Shown here: one piece after another, positions 15,612 through 23,962 of the stretch
Layout of the letters: every line of letters begins with the position of its first letter
Numbering within the stretch: position 1 is the first letter of the stretch
NCBI RefSeq assembly: GCF_004348445.1
Contig: NZ_SMKV01000046.1
Coordinates: 1 to 36,940 of the forward strand
DNA length: 36,940 bases
Reading direction: 5' to 3'
Source: Saccharopolyspora aridisoli
GTDB lineage: Bacteria; Actinomycetota; Actinomycetes; Mycobacteriales; Pseudonocardiaceae
Notes under the pieces: generated by a model
Database searches by the model: none
The model's input: the letters and a program-made list of their open reading frames with translations, nothing else
Told to the model about the DNA's origin: nothing
Program-made: the position numbers and the translations under genes

Positions 15612-17435
15612 TCACTTGCCGTGCTTTGCAAGTGCTCGGCGGACCTGGGAGAGGCTGAGGCCGGTTGCCTGCATGAGTGACAGCGGGTCGGCGTGCGTGC
15701 CGGCCTCGATGGCCTCCTCGATCAGCTGCTCACTCGCGTCGTCGGAGGAACTCTCTGCTTCCCGCGGCGACACCTGTTCGTCGACGAACAGGTCCTCCGA
15801 GTCACCGGTCATCGTTGGGACCGCCTCGGAAGCGCAATCCGTGTCGAGCCGGGTGGCCGTGATGGACTGCCGCTCAGGGTTCTCGATGAGGAGCGAACGG
15901 GCGCGCATCATGCGTTCGGTCAGCATGTAGCCGAGTCCGCGAGTGGGTTTGCCGTCCGGGAAGACTGCCGGGAGCTCGTGCAGACCTTCGGGCATCGGTG
16001 CGCCCGAACTGATCATGTTGCCGCTGGTGCGTTCGGTGACTCGAAGTCCGACCACCGTGCCGCCCTTGAGCTGGTCACGCAGCACCGTTGAGCCGCCGAG
16101 CTGCTTGGCCGACGGCACCTGAGTCGCGAGCACGAGCGCGATGCCGTACTTCCGGCCTTCCTGCGCGAGCTTCTCGCACATGCGCCGCACGTCGCCGTTG
16201 TCGGTACCCGTGTCCTCGTCGTTCATCAGCAGCTTGTGCGCTTCGTCCATGACGATGGCGATCAGCGGCATGTCCGGGCTGGGCTCGACGGACCCACCGC
16301 CCTGCCGCTTGACGACCTTCCGCCGACGGTCCATCAACCGCAATGCGTACCGCAGCAGCTTCCGAGCATCCTGCGGCGTTTCCGCGAAGAGCTTGACCCG
16401 GTCACGCCAGTGCGGCAACGAAGCGCCTTCGCCGCCGTCGACGATGAGCGGATACACGCGGTCCGACGCGGCTGCCTCGGTGAGGATCAGGTCGAGCACC
16501 TTGGTCTTGCCGGATCCGTTGACCCCGGATACCAGGCCGTGCGTCGCTCCCCCACCTGGCCACCAGAACCGGTAGTGCAGCATCTCCCCGTCCGCCGTGG
16601 TCATCAGCGGGAAAGTGCCGGTGGCGGGATCCAACTGTGGCTTCTCCCAGCGCACCACCGCCTGAAGAGGGTCGCGGGTTAGGACGGTGATCTGCGCCGT
16701 GCGAACTGAGGCTCCAGGAATGGCCTCTACGAACACTCGGCCGTCGGGCAAGTCGTAGACCGACAGGATGGTCTGCTGGGCCTTCATGATCGAGTGCCAG
16801 TGCTCACCGATGTTCAGCTCGACAACGCCGCGCCAGCCGAACGGCAGCTCGGAGACCTGCTTGAGATTCGAGCCAGGGAGCGCTTTGCCGGTGGCTCCGA
16901 TATAGGTGTCCCAGCGCTCGATTCGCGGATCGGGTCCGCTTGTCACAGCGGGGAGTGCCATGTGAGCTGCCGGGCTGGTCTTCTCCGCGGTGATGTCGGG
17001 TTCCGGTTCGGTGTGCCGCACCCACCACGGAATCGAGAGCGCCGCTCCGCTGGCCCACAGCAGACTGGCGGCGATTCCTGCGGAGCCATCGAGCGCCAAG
17101 GCAGCCTGCCAGCCTGCTGAGCTCACGGCTGCTGTACCGGCGTAGACACGGTTCCAGCGCGAGGCTCGCTGGTGCACGTAGCCGTACGCGCCGGCGCTCG
17201 CCGCCCACCCGGCCGCTACAGGCACAAGTGCAGCGGGTCCAGACAACGCGGACGCGGTGGCGCCGATCGCATGCGTTGCACCGATCCCGGTCAGAGGCAG
17301 CGCCTGGCGGCGCCAGCGCTTACCAAGGCGCAGGGCCTCCTTTCCGAGTTCGATTGCCGCCTCGGTCGACTGCTTGGGACCTTCGGTGGTCGACGTCTCA
17401 ACATCCTGAGCGGCGACTCGAGTCATCTGCTTCAT
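15612..17435 (-). CDS. TraB/FtsK-like conjugative DNA translocase
   Basis: A 607-aa protein from ATG 17435 with a CAGGGAG ribosome binding site. Hydrophobic segments at about 46-85 and 100-137 would anchor it in the membrane. The FtsK-type motor has Walker A GVNGSGKT (304-311) and Walker B LIAIVMDEAH (391-400). The C-terminal end (DPLSLMQATGLSLSQVRRAL) looks like a winged-helix gamma-type domain that reads clt or FRS repeats in TraB proteins. In actinomycete AICEs this single hexameric pump carries double-stranded DNA between mycelial cells. It is the last gene of the transfer operon. The symbol is avoided because element-specific naming varies. Confidence 0.92.
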   Translation of the reverse strand: MKQMTRVAAQDVETSTTEGPKQSTEAAIELGKEALRLGKRWRRQALPLTGIGATHAIGATASALSGPAALVPVAAGWAASAGAYGYVHQRASRWNRVYAGTAAVSSAGWQAALALDGSAGIAASLLWASGAALSIPWWVRHTEPEPDITAEKTSPAAHMALPAVTSGPDPRIERWDTYIGATGKALPGSNLKQVSELPFGWRGVVELNIGEHWHSIMKAQQTILSVYDLPDGRVFVEAIPGASVRTAQITVLTRDPLQAVVRWEKPQLDPATGTFPLMTTADGEMLHYRFWWPGGGATHGLVSGVNGSGKTKVLDLILTEAAASDRVYPLIVDGGEGASLPHWRDRVKLFAETPQDARKLLRYALRLMDRRRKVVKRQGGGSVEPSPDMPLIAIVMDEAHKLLMNDEDTGTDNGDVRRMCEKLAQEGRKYGIALVLATQVPSAKQLGGSTVLRDQLKGGTVVGLRVTERTSGNMISSGAPMPEGLHELPAVFPDGKPTRGLGYMLTERMMRARSLLIENPERQSITATRLDTDCASEAVPTMTGDSEDLFVDEQVSPREAESSSDDASEQLIEEAIEAGTHADPLSLMQATGLSLSQVRRALAKHGK

Positions 17436-17516
17436 GCGGTTGCTCCCTGCTCACCGAGCTGTCCGGGTCCGCACCCCGCCCCGACTTCTGCCGGGGCGGG
17501 ACACGCACTCGGCAGG

Positions 17517-17849
17517 TCAGTAGTGGTCGTACCAGGACTTTTCGGCGACGTTGCCGCTGCCGCCGGCACTCGCGACGGCATCAGCAACCGGCGCGTGTCG
17601 CTGCTCGACGTGGCGGTAGAGATTCGCAGCCAGAGGTGCAGCCGTCTCCAAGAGATCGGTCAGGTCGCTGATCTGGCCGATCGTGTCGTTGTCGAGGCTG
17701 TTCGCGGTCAGGGCCTCGCCTAGGCTTTGAGCTTCCTCGTAGGCCTTGCCCAGGAGCATCGCCATCGTGGACAGCGACGCGATCGTGTCGGCGTATCCCT
17801 CACCAGTCGCGGCGAGAGCTGTGCCGTTGGCGGGCATGAGCTCACCCAT
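17517..17849 (-). CDS. possible separate 110-aa protein from an internal start
   Basis: ATG 17849, in frame inside the 403-aa reading frame, is preceded by GGAGGAAACAAG, an ideal ribosome binding site and spacing. The product starts MGELMPANGTALAATGEGY and is an acidic helical protein with no cysteine, quite unlike the zinc-rich part before it. Either the cell makes both the long protein and this shorter one, or a stop codon once separated two genes. No family recognised. Confidence 0.6.
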   Translation of the reverse strand: MGELMPANGTALAATGEGYADTIASLSTMAMLLGKAYEEAQSLGEALTANSLDNDTIGQISDLTDLLETAAPLAANLYRHVEQRHAPVADAVASAGGSGNVAEKSWYDHY

Positions 17850-18728
17850 CTTGTTTCCTCCGATTTCCTTGGTGGATTCCTCGTTCACGTCCGTGCGTTC
17901 CGCGTGGACGTAAATTCGTGAGGGGTCGACGTCGTCTCCGCCGGATCCCGGTTGGCCTTTGCTCCTCTGGGAAGAGGCGCCGCTGCCACTGCAGGTTCGA
18001 CACCGCGTGTGGCGGTGGCGTCCGCCGAAGTTCGAGACGTACTCACCCCGGCCCGCGCAGTCGCCGCAGTGGCCTTCGCGCTCGGCATCCGATGGACTCT
18101 GGTCACTGTTGGTGCAGTTGCCGTCGCACGCTCCCCTGGCACAGTTCGCGCACCAGCCATCCTCATCAAGCAGAGCCGGGTCGAATTCCTCTGAGCACCA
18201 GGCACACCGGCGGAGGACCACTTCGTCCTTCTCGCGGCGTTCTGAGTCCCGCCGGCGACCGTCGTGCCGGTTCGAGCGGCAATCAGGGCACACGCGGCCA
18301 ACGCTCGGCACGATGACGATCAGCTCGAAGTTGACGCCCTGGCCGCAGCCTTGGCACTGCTCGATGTCACGCCGCGACCGCCACTGCTTCCAGGTATCGC
18401 GATAGCCCCAACCGCGGTTGGCGCCCTCCCGCCCGAGCCGGTACCCGGTTCGAGCACCGGCCAGAGCACCCGCCCCCAGCCCGTGGAGGCCGGCCACGGT
18501 GGCGGTACCGACCGCAGCGACAGTCCAACCCGCCGCGTAGGGCCACCACAGTGGATCGCGCGGCCCCTTCGAACCGGCAGCGCGAAGTCGGTCGGCCCGC
18601 CGCTGCCAGTGCTCGGAAGCACGCTGCCGTGTCTCTTGCCAACTCGCTTTGGAGCGGCGCTTGGACTGTTCCCAGGCCCGCGTGATCAGCGCCGCTATGG
18701 CCATGGCCAGTATCAGGTCCGCGCCCAT
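17517..18728 (-). CDS. zinc-ribbon-rich membrane protein (403 aa frame)
   Basis: ATG 18728 lies one base past the stop of the preceding gene. An N-terminal hydrophobic helix (about 4-17) and a second hydrophobic region (62-92) suggest membrane attachment. Three paired CxxC knuckles follow: C125/C128 with C147/C150, C175/C178 with C193/C196, and C221/C224 with C243/C246, the last resembling DnaJ-type CxxCxGxG repeats. The final 110 codons look unrelated and have their own ribosome binding site (see the internal start). Position in the transfer operon next to traB suggests a role in intramycelial spread or pore assembly; no enzyme domain is seen. Confidence 0.78.
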   Translation of the reverse strand: MGADLILAMAIAALITRAWEQSKRRSKASWQETRQRASEHWQRRADRLRAAGSKGPRDPLWWPYAAGWTVAAVGTATVAGLHGLGAGALAGARTGYRLGREGANRGWGYRDTWKQWRSRRDIEQCQGCGQGVNFELIVIVPSVGRVCPDCRSNRHDGRRRDSERREKDEVVLRRCAWCSEEFDPALLDEDGWCANCARGACDGNCTNSDQSPSDAEREGHCGDCAGRGEYVSNFGGRHRHTRCRTCSGSGASSQRSKGQPGSGGDDVDPSRIYVHAERTDVNEESTKEIGGNKMGELMPANGTALAATGEGYADTIASLSTMAMLLGKAYEEAQSLGEALTANSLDNDTIGQISDLTDLLETAAPLAANLYRHVEQRHAPVADAVASAGGSGNVAEKSWYDHY

Positions 18729-18729
18729 G

Positions 18730-19134
18730 TCAGCCCCCGATCAGCTTGCCGAGGCTGTTGGTGCCCATGTCGGCGATCGCATCGGAGAGCCCGACACCAG
18801 CGCCGGCCAAAGGGCCAACCGCGGCCAGGAACAGGACGGGAAGCAGGATCAATCCGACCTTGGCGGGCGTGTCAGCCTTCCGGTCGACGGCGATGTCGTA
18901 GACGACGATCACAGCGACGACCAGCGCGATACCGCCGACGAGCACGGGGCCCTGGTCAACGAGGGAGTTGGAAATCTCGCGGAGGCGGTCCGCGAGCCAG
19001 ATGCCGACACCGGTGTTCGCGAGGCACGACCCACCGATGAAGGCCAGCGCGGCGCGCACCCACCACGGGATCTTGGTTCGCTTCCGGAGCACCCACAGCA
19101 GGACGAAGCAGATAACCATGATCACGAAGTTCAT
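18730..19134 (-). CDS. four-helix membrane protein, Spd-like
   Basis: ATG 19134, 134 aa. Hydrophobic segments lie at about residues 2-17, 26-46, 62-80 and 92-113, so it is mostly membrane-embedded. Small membrane proteins at this operon position in AICEs and Streptomyces plasmids are spread (Spd) proteins that help plasmid movement through the mycelium. Sequence similarity to a named Spd cannot be asserted by eye. It is separated by one base from the next gene. Confidence 0.75.
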   Translation of the reverse strand: MNFVIMVICFVLLWVLRKRTKIPWWVRAALAFIGGSCLANTGVGIWLADRLREISNSLVDQGPVLVGGIALVVAVIVVYDIAVDRKADTPAKVGLILLPVLFLAAVGPLAGAGVGLSDAIADMGTNSLGKLIGG

Positions 19135-19153
19135 TCCGGGTTCCTCCTGGTGA

Positions 19154-19669
19154 TCAGAGAGCGAAAAGGACGATCAGGACCGTGATTGCTGTCGCGACCA
19201 CCAGGCGCGAAGGCCGACGTGCGATCCACAGGACCGCGTAGCCGAGCGCTGTGATCGCGAGCGAGACGTAGCCGAACGCGATGCCGGGCGCGGCCAGCCA
19301 CCGGAGGCCGGCCGCCCACTCGGCTCGCTCGACCCGGGCGTGGATGTCGCGCAATGACGGGGGTCTGGAGCGCCACACCGACCCATCTATGGCCGCGCGA
19401 CCGCTCTCCCCTGCCTCCCGGACCCACACCGACACCGCCGATTTCCATTGCGAGGAAGGCTGACTGTCGTCACTGGGCGTGATTTCCCCGCTGGTTCCGG
19501 GGAAAGGGACCAGTTCGCCATGCCCCGTGTCCGGGGTGGGCTCCGAGTAAGATCGCGCGCGCTCGCGCGGGTGTTCGCGCTCGTGCTCGCGCTCGGGCGC
19601 CCAATTGGGGACCTGATCGTCGGCCTCGGTGGCTTCGTTGAGCTCGGCCCACGGATCCGGGATTGGCAT
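19154..19669 (-). CDS. Spd-like protein with C-terminal membrane helices
   Basis: ATG 19669, overlapping by one base with the stop of the preceding gene (TAATG), which implies coupled translation. The first 110 residues are hydrophilic and charged (PEREHEREHPRERARSY), and two hydrophobic helices lie at about 122-147 and 152-171. Family not recognised; the operon position suggests a transfer or spread function. Confidence 0.72.
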   Translation of the reverse strand: MPIPDPWAELNEATEADDQVPNWAPEREHEREHPRERARSYSEPTPDTGHGELVPFPGTSGEITPSDDSQPSSQWKSAVSVWVREAGESGRAAIDGSVWRSRPPSLRDIHARVERAEWAAGLRWLAAPGIAFGYVSLAITALGYAVLWIARRPSRLVVATAITVLIVLFAL

Positions 19670-20100
19670 TACCGGGCACCTCCTTCCCCGCTGATGCGGT
19701 TGGCTTCCGCGGTGAAGTGCTGGGTGTAGTGGTCAAAAAGTCGGTCACGTTCGGTGTCCGGTAGCTGGCCGATGCCGCCGCGAAGGCACATCAGCGCGGT
19801 CGACAACCGCTGCAGATCGGAGCCAGCCGCGGTGAGCTTCCGCTCGTAGAGGGCGCGGCTGTTCTCGTTCGGTCCTGCTCGGTCCAGCACTCGGTGAACG
19901 TGGTCGACCAGGTCTTCACGCAACTTCCAGGCAACCCGAGCACTCGCGCGGCTGTGCGCAACTGCGCTGCGCAGTGCGTACTCGGCTGCCTGGTACCGCT
20001 CGGCCGGCGTCGCGGCCTTGCGGGTCCGCTCCGCGTGGTGAGCCGCCCGTCGACGAGCCGAGCGGACCCGCTTCGGCTCACGTCGCGCTGTCGCGGTCAT
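19669..20100 (-). CDS. hypothetical helical protein in transfer operon
   Basis: ATG 20100, 143 aa. The N-terminus is very basic (RREPKRVRSARRRAAHH), the rest charged and helical. No motif recognised. The basic start could contact nucleic acid. It lies 21 bases after the SpdA-like gene and is coupled to the next gene. Confidence 0.72.
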   Translation of the reverse strand: MTATARREPKRVRSARRRAAHHAERTRKAATPAERYQAAEYALRSAVAHSRASARVAWKLREDLVDHVHRVLDRAGPNENSRALYERKLTAAGSDLQRLSTALMCLRGGIGQLPDTERDRLFDHYTQHFTAEANRISGEGGAR

Positions 20101-20121
20101 CGCGGTACTCCTCTCGCGGTA

Positions 20122-21063
20122 TCAGTTGGCGACAATGGATTCGGCGGTATCGACGGCTGCGGTATCGGCGGTTGGCAGCTCGATCACGCGGGGCTCGGTA
20201 CCTGCCTCGGCAGACACCGGCGCCGGATCGTTACCGGCGCCAGGCGTGAGCGACTTGGCGGCGTCAGCACCGTGCCGCGAAACCGCGGACAGGACCGCAT
20301 TACGAAGCGGGCTAGCCGCGTTGCGGGACATCCGAAGCTCTGAATGGAACTCGCCGAGCTTGGGGTTCCGACCTCGTTCGCGCTGGTAGGCGGCTACGAG
20401 CTCAACCGCGCGCTTCCACTGCTCGGCGTCCCACTGCCCGCCACGAACCTGCTGAGCCGACCGGAGCGACGCCCCGGATCGGGTGGTGCTGGGGCGCGTA
20501 GTTGATCGCCGCGTGCGGGTCGGCGCCGACGCACGGGTACCGGAAGACGGCACAGGACACGTACCGGCGACCGGTACCGGTGCGGGCTCGGTACTCGGTA
20601 CCGGCTGCTGGTACTCGCGCTTCGCCTTGGCTTCCGATACCGCTCGACTGAATGCGATCTGGTATCCCTGACTCGCCTCTGTCAGGACGATGAGCAATAC
20701 CGGGAAGATCGCGTGAAGCCCAGCGGCCACCCAGTCACCGCGCTCGGCGGACTGCCCGCAGTTGAGAACGAGGCTCATTCCGGCGGTGGCCCACCGAAGG
20801 CCCGTCCCCCACGGCGCCCGCTGCCCGTAGCGGTGCAGCTGGCGATCACCGATCAACGCGACGACCAAGGCCGCATCCACGGCGAGACCGCCGGCCAAAC
20901 CGAGGCCCCACGGCACGCCGTGGTGCGCGAGCAGCTCAGCGCCGGCGAAGGCAGAGAAGACCATCACCACGCTGGCGACCAGCCAGACGAACAGGTTGAT
21001 CATTCCGCCTGCCTGCAGGAGACGCTGCTCCTCGGCCTCGACTGGGGAAAGCTGTTCCGACAT
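20122..21063 (-). CDS. SpdA-like protein (DUF2637 type)
   Basis: Start ATG 21063 (GTG 21066 is equally in frame; GTGATG overlaps the WhiB stop). Residues about 20-130 carry four membrane helices with the DUF2637 look (FVWLVASVVMVFSAFAGAEL and LAVDAALVVALIGDRQLHRYG). A Pro/Thr-rich linker leads to a C-terminal helical segment (WKRAVELVAAYQRERGRNPKL) that may bind DNA. DUF2637/SpdA proteins are standard AICE and Streptomyces plasmid genes tied to spread or replication-transfer control. Confidence 0.82.
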   Translation of the reverse strand: MSEQLSPVEAEEQRLLQAGGMINLFVWLVASVVMVFSAFAGAELLAHHGVPWGLGLAGGLAVDAALVVALIGDRQLHRYGQRAPWGTGLRWATAGMSLVLNCGQSAERGDWVAAGLHAIFPVLLIVLTEASQGYQIAFSRAVSEAKAKREYQQPVPSTEPAPVPVAGTCPVPSSGTRASAPTRTRRSTTRPSTTRSGASLRSAQQVRGGQWDAEQWKRAVELVAAYQRERGRNPKLGEFHSELRMSRNAASPLRNAVLSAVSRHGADAAKSLTPGAGNDPAPVSAEAGTEPRVIELPTADTAAVDTAESIVAN

Positions 21064-21563
21064 CACGCGACTCCCTTACGACGTGCGCGCTGCTCGGCAC
21101 GGTGCGATCGGCTGGCTTCGCGAGCGTCCGGGCACCGGCAGCCGTAGTTGGCGTAAGCGCTGACCGTCCCGTGATGAGTGGCGTCGCACCCGACGCGCTC
21201 GACCTCGGGTTCGTCGTCAGCGGCGTGCTTACGACGCCACAGCCGTCCCAACTCCTGGAAGTCGGGCTGGGCCACGCCGCCCCAGCTGCCGTAGCGCTCG
21301 CCCCGCAGGACCGCACCGGCCAGGCATTCGTCGACGACCGGGCAGCCCTTGCACTTCTCGGCGATCTGCCTGCGCAGCCGGAAGCGCTGTGCCCGGCCGT
21401 TGAACTCGTCCGCAGCCGGGAAGAAGACGTCGACGGGGATGTCCGCACAGTTCCGGTCATCCCTGCGGTCGACCAGGTGGAGCAGCTTCCAGCCGTCGGC
21501 TTCGGCGAACGGCTCGACCCGCTCGATCTGGCTGCTGAGGAACTCGGTGACGCGGCTTCTCAT
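21063..21563 (-). CDS. WhiB-family iron-sulphur regulator
   Basis: ATG 21563, 166 aa. The four cluster cysteines are present: C39, then C71, C74 and C80 in CKGCPVVDEC, followed by the turn GSWGG (92-96). WhiB-like proteins hold a 4Fe-4S cluster and act with the principal sigma factor. The C-terminus has an extra Cys/His patch (CDATHHGTVSAYANYGCRC), longer than in chromosomal WhiB proteins. It lies inside the operon, overlapping both neighbours, so it is likely an element-encoded regulator of its own or host genes. Confidence 0.9.
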   Translation of the reverse strand: MRSRVTEFLSSQIERVEPFAEADGWKLLHLVDRRDDRNCADIPVDVFFPAADEFNGRAQRFRLRRQIAEKCKGCPVVDECLAGAVLRGERYGSWGGVAQPDFQELGRLWRRKHAADDEPEVERVGCDATHHGTVSAYANYGCRCPDAREASRSHRAEQRARRKGVA

Positions 21564-22132
21564 CAGGCAACCTCCTTCCTGGCGAACTGGGCGAAAACAC
21601 CGGAGAGCGCGGCGTTGAGTCGGCCGCAGATCGTCTGCACTGCGGCTTTGGCGGCGTCCGTGGACGGCTCCGCGAGCCGCGAGAAGCTGGGCGTCGGCAG
21701 GCCGTCAGCCTCGATCGGGACGCGGAGTAACAAGACCGCGGTGGCCGTCGGCACGTGGTTGTCCTCCTGGACGTGCCAGGTCGAACCGGTTTGCCAACCG
21801 CGCCAGTAGCCGCGTAGCACCCTGGTGGTCTCGCCAGGAACCGAAGCGGCGATTTCGACAGTGATCGCGAGTCGGCCATCGAAGTCCCAGGTCGGCACCG
21901 CGCTGAGCACCCTCGGGTGGCTCTCGACGTAGGCCGGGCTCATGACCGGCGACTGCGCGACTCGCCAGGCGCTAGCGGCGAATTCCAACGGGCTCTGTGT
22001 CGGCTGCTGGCCGTCGACGTCGACGAACTGGGCGGCATTCTGGCGCAGGTACGCGCCGTATCGGGATTGGAAGTCGCTGGCGTGCTCGAAGTCGTAGCGA
22101 TCGTCGGGTGCGAAAGGACGCGAAAAGGACAC
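21563..22132 (-). CDS. hypothetical protein (189 aa) of the transfer operon
   Basis: GTG 22132 preceded by GGGAGACGACT as ribosome binding site. The frame has regular strand-like sections (RLAITVEIAASVPGETTRVL, TAVLLLRVPIE) and an N-terminal helical part (FEHASDFQSRYGAYLRQNAA). No family recognised. Its leader carries the repeated 18-bp motif. It overlaps the WhiB gene. Confidence 0.75.
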   Translation of the reverse strand: MSFSRPFAPDDRYDFEHASDFQSRYGAYLRQNAAQFVDVDGQQPTQSPLEFAASAWRVAQSPVMSPAYVESHPRVLSAVPTWDFDGRLAITVEIAASVPGETTRVLRGYWRGWQTGSTWHVQEDNHVPTATAVLLLRVPIEADGLPTPSFSRLAEPSTDAAKAAVQTICGRLNAALSGVFAQFARKEVA

Positions 22133-22182
22133 AGTCGTCTCCCTAGGTCAGTGATTGGCTGGGGTGGAAGGCTCGGAATGGT

Positions 22183-22200
22183 GGGTGCTTGGCGGCTTCG
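22183..22200 (-). repeat. leader repeat copy 3 (before 189-aa gene)
   Basis: Identical to copies at 15190-15207 and 22343-22360; here 51 bases before the GTG start. With copy 2 it shares a further stretch (TCCACCCCA then CAATCAC or CGATCAC), so the two leaders are about 50-base near-duplicates. Confidence 0.75.
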
Positions 22201-22219
22201 GCCATCCCTGAGCCGGACG

Positions 22220-22288
22220 TCACGCGGCGAGCACCTGAGGGAGCTCCTGGCCGTCCGTGTGGTTGAGCTCAAGCGCTGTGAGGGACAC
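22220..22288 (-). CDS. 22-aa micro-ORF between rep-like and 189-aa genes
   Basis: GTG 22288 follows a strong GGAAGGAG ribosome binding site. The peptide runs MSLTALELNHTDG then QELPQVLAA and stop. It starts inside the end of the winged-helix gene in another frame (overlap 20 bases). It has a leader repeat copy 55 bases upstream. It may be a translational leader, a small regulator or a signalling peptide; sequence alone does not say. Confidence 0.55.
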   Translation of the reverse strand: MSLTALELNHTDGQELPQVLAA

Positions 22289-23186
22289 TTGTGCTGCTCC
22301 TTCCGGTCTGGTGATCGGTTGGGGTGGAGGACTCGGGGCGGCGGGTGCTTGGCGGCTTCGGTCGCCCCGAGTTCCGGACTTGGTTGTGCGGGTTGCAGGC
22401 CGGGCACCGGGCCCACCTGCCATCTGGTCGTTCGATCGTTCGGCTGGGCTCGTCGCACGCTCCGCACCACTCAGGGCGGTCGGCACACTTACCGGCATTC
22501 GGATTGGCAGGCGGCAGATCATCCAGCCGCGCATTCAGGACAGCGGCCGGCGACCGCACGCCGTTCGGGTTCGCGCCGAGGTGCGCTGCCAGGCGACTCT
22601 TCGACCATCCGGCTTGCAACGCCTCAATGAGCTTGGGGCGCAGGCGCTGCCGTTGCTTCGGAGTCAGGTGCCACGCTGGCCCAAGCGCGTCGAGCACGCT
22701 GTCGATGTCCTGAGCGGATCCCGCCTCCTCCACATCGGACCCGATGAGCCGGAGTCGACTCTCAGGCCCGTCCTTGGTGGACGGTTCCATGACGGTTCCG
22801 GATGGTTCGGGTGGCACAGCTGTGCCGGGGGTGGGGTGACGTAGCTCTGCCGCCCCAGGGGTGACAGCCGCGCCACCGGCGGCAACTTGCCGGGCCTGGC
22901 AATTTGCCGGGGCTGTGGACAACTCCGCGTTCATCAACACCGAGTAGCGATTCGGGTGACGCCCGCCCCGTTCCTCGACAGCAAGCCGACCCTGTTCGGA
23001 AAGCTTCCGGATGATCCGCTGAACCGTTCTCTGGTCGAGTCGCGTCTTGCGGGCAAGCGTGCTCACCGACGGGAAGGCGTTGGTTCCGTCGTCTGCGGCG
23101 TTGTCGGCGATGGCCAGCAACATCAGCAGCTCAGTGCCTTTGGCCGGGGATTGATCCCAGACCCAGTTCATGACCTTGATGCTCAT
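22269..23186 (-). CDS. winged-helix replication/regulator-type protein
   Basis: ATG 23186 with an AGAGGA ribosome binding site, 305 aa. Residues about 10-75 form a HTH/winged-helix (FPSVSTLARKTRLDQRTVQ) like those starting phage and plasmid replication proteins. A linker with HTPKQRQRL-type helices follows, then a zinc-binding group C234, C241, C244, C261 and C264. The C-terminal tail (RPKPPSTRRPESSTP) is coded by the leader repeat of the next micro-ORF, so it may be a read-through tail. With no RepSA or prim-pol recognised, this is the best candidate for the element's replication initiator; a transcription regulator is the alternative. Confidence 0.7.
   Translation of the reverse strand: MSIKVMNWVWDQSPAKGTELLMLLAIADNAADDGTNAFPSVSTLARKTRLDQRTVQRIIRKLSEQGRLAVEERGGRHPNRYSVLMNAELSTAPANCQARQVAAGGAAVTPGAAELRHPTPGTAVPPEPSGTVMEPSTKDGPESRLRLIGSDVEEAGSAQDIDSVLDALGPAWHLTPKQRQRLRPKLIEALQAGWSKSRLAAHLGANPNGVRSPAAVLNARLDDLPPANPNAGKCADRPEWCGACDEPSRTIERPDGRWARCPACNPHNQVRNSGRPKPPSTRRPESSTPTDHQTGRSSTSVPHSA
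22343..22360 (-). repeat. leader repeat copy 2 (before 22-aa micro-ORF)
   Basis: Third identical copy of CGAAGCCGCCAAGCACCC on the minus strand; it lies inside the 3' end of the winged-helix gene, 55 bases before GTG 22288. Confidence 0.75.
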
Positions 23187-23201
23187 GCGTTCCTCTGCAG
23201 T

Positions 23202-23669
23202 TCAGATCAACGCGGTGACCAGGGCCGCAACCGCGAGCCACAGCCAGTGCCACGACTGGTCCAGCACGTACGCACCAGTCCCAAGCGAGGGGTTGTCGTC
23301 CCTGCCAGCACGCGGTGCCCCGAGGCGGTAGAAGCCGTCGTTGCCGGTCAGCTCCGCGAGCCGTCGAAGTGTCGATCGCCGATCCGCCCAGTAATGGGTA
23401 ACCGCGCTGACCACCTGGCCGAGAACGAAACCGAGAACGCTGATCGTCAGGCCGAAGGCGACCCAGATGAGCGCCACACTTCCGGCCGTTACGGCCGTGT
23501 AGGACGAGACGTGCTTGGCGCAGTTCCACCTACCTGGCCAACCGGGGAGGCCCTTTGCGCCAGCCTGGTGCGACGTCTGAACCCAGTGGTCGGCCACGTT
23601 GTGCGCGACCAGCAGCGCTGGCAAGGTCGCACCGAACGTCGCGGCAGCCTCGATACCTGCCGGAGTCAT
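23202..23669 (-). CDS. polytopic membrane protein, DUF3307-like
   Basis: ATG 23669, 155 aa. Hydrophobic helices are interrupted by conserved-looking polar groups: HNVADHWVQT (23-32), CAKHVSSYT (50-58) and VTHYWADRR. These H/D patterns resemble DUF3307-type membrane proteins, an assignment made by memory and so tentative. It overlaps the HTH gene by ATGA and precedes the winged-helix gene. Confidence 0.65.
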   Translation of the reverse strand: MTPAGIEAAATFGATLPALLVAHNVADHWVQTSHQAGAKGLPGWPGRWNCAKHVSSYTAVTAGSVALIWVAFGLTISVLGFVLGQVVSAVTHYWADRRSTLRRLAELTGNDGFYRLGAPRAGRDDNPSLGTGAYVLDQSWHWLWLAVAALVTALI

Positions 23670-23926
23670 GCCGCGCCCTCCCCTACGAAGTCGGCGGCAT
23701 CCACAGCACTGTTGCTACCGAGTGCGGCTTCGATCATTCGTTCCACCGCGATGGCCGGAATGATCAGCCGACCTCGGATCCGGACGGCCGGGAACTGGTT
23801 GTCTGCGATCGCCCGGTACAGCGTCATCTGCGAGGTCTGGAACATCCGCGCTGCCTCGGCCACGCTGTAGAACTTCGGCGACCTCTCCCCCGGAGCCTGG
23901 CTCCAGGGCTTCATCACCTGCCCCAT
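23666..23926 (-). CDS. excisionase-like HTH protein
   Basis: ATG 23926, 86 aa. Residues about 19-70 (FYSVAEAARMFQTSQ, then LYRAIADNQFPAVRIRGRL) are a MerR/AlpA-type winged HTH typical of excisionases and small regulators. It is the first gene of the minus-strand operon and lies opposite the XRE repressor across the operator region. As an Xis it would bend att DNA for excision; as an AlpA-type protein it would activate the operon. Both fit. Confidence 0.8.
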   Translation of the reverse strand: MGQVMKPWSQAPGERSPKFYSVAEAARMFQTSQMTLYRAIADNQFPAVRIRGRLIIPAIAVERMIEAALGSNSAVDAADFVGEGAA

Positions 23927-23962
23927 TGGCTACCTCCACTCTCTCGGTCAACGCGGACAACA

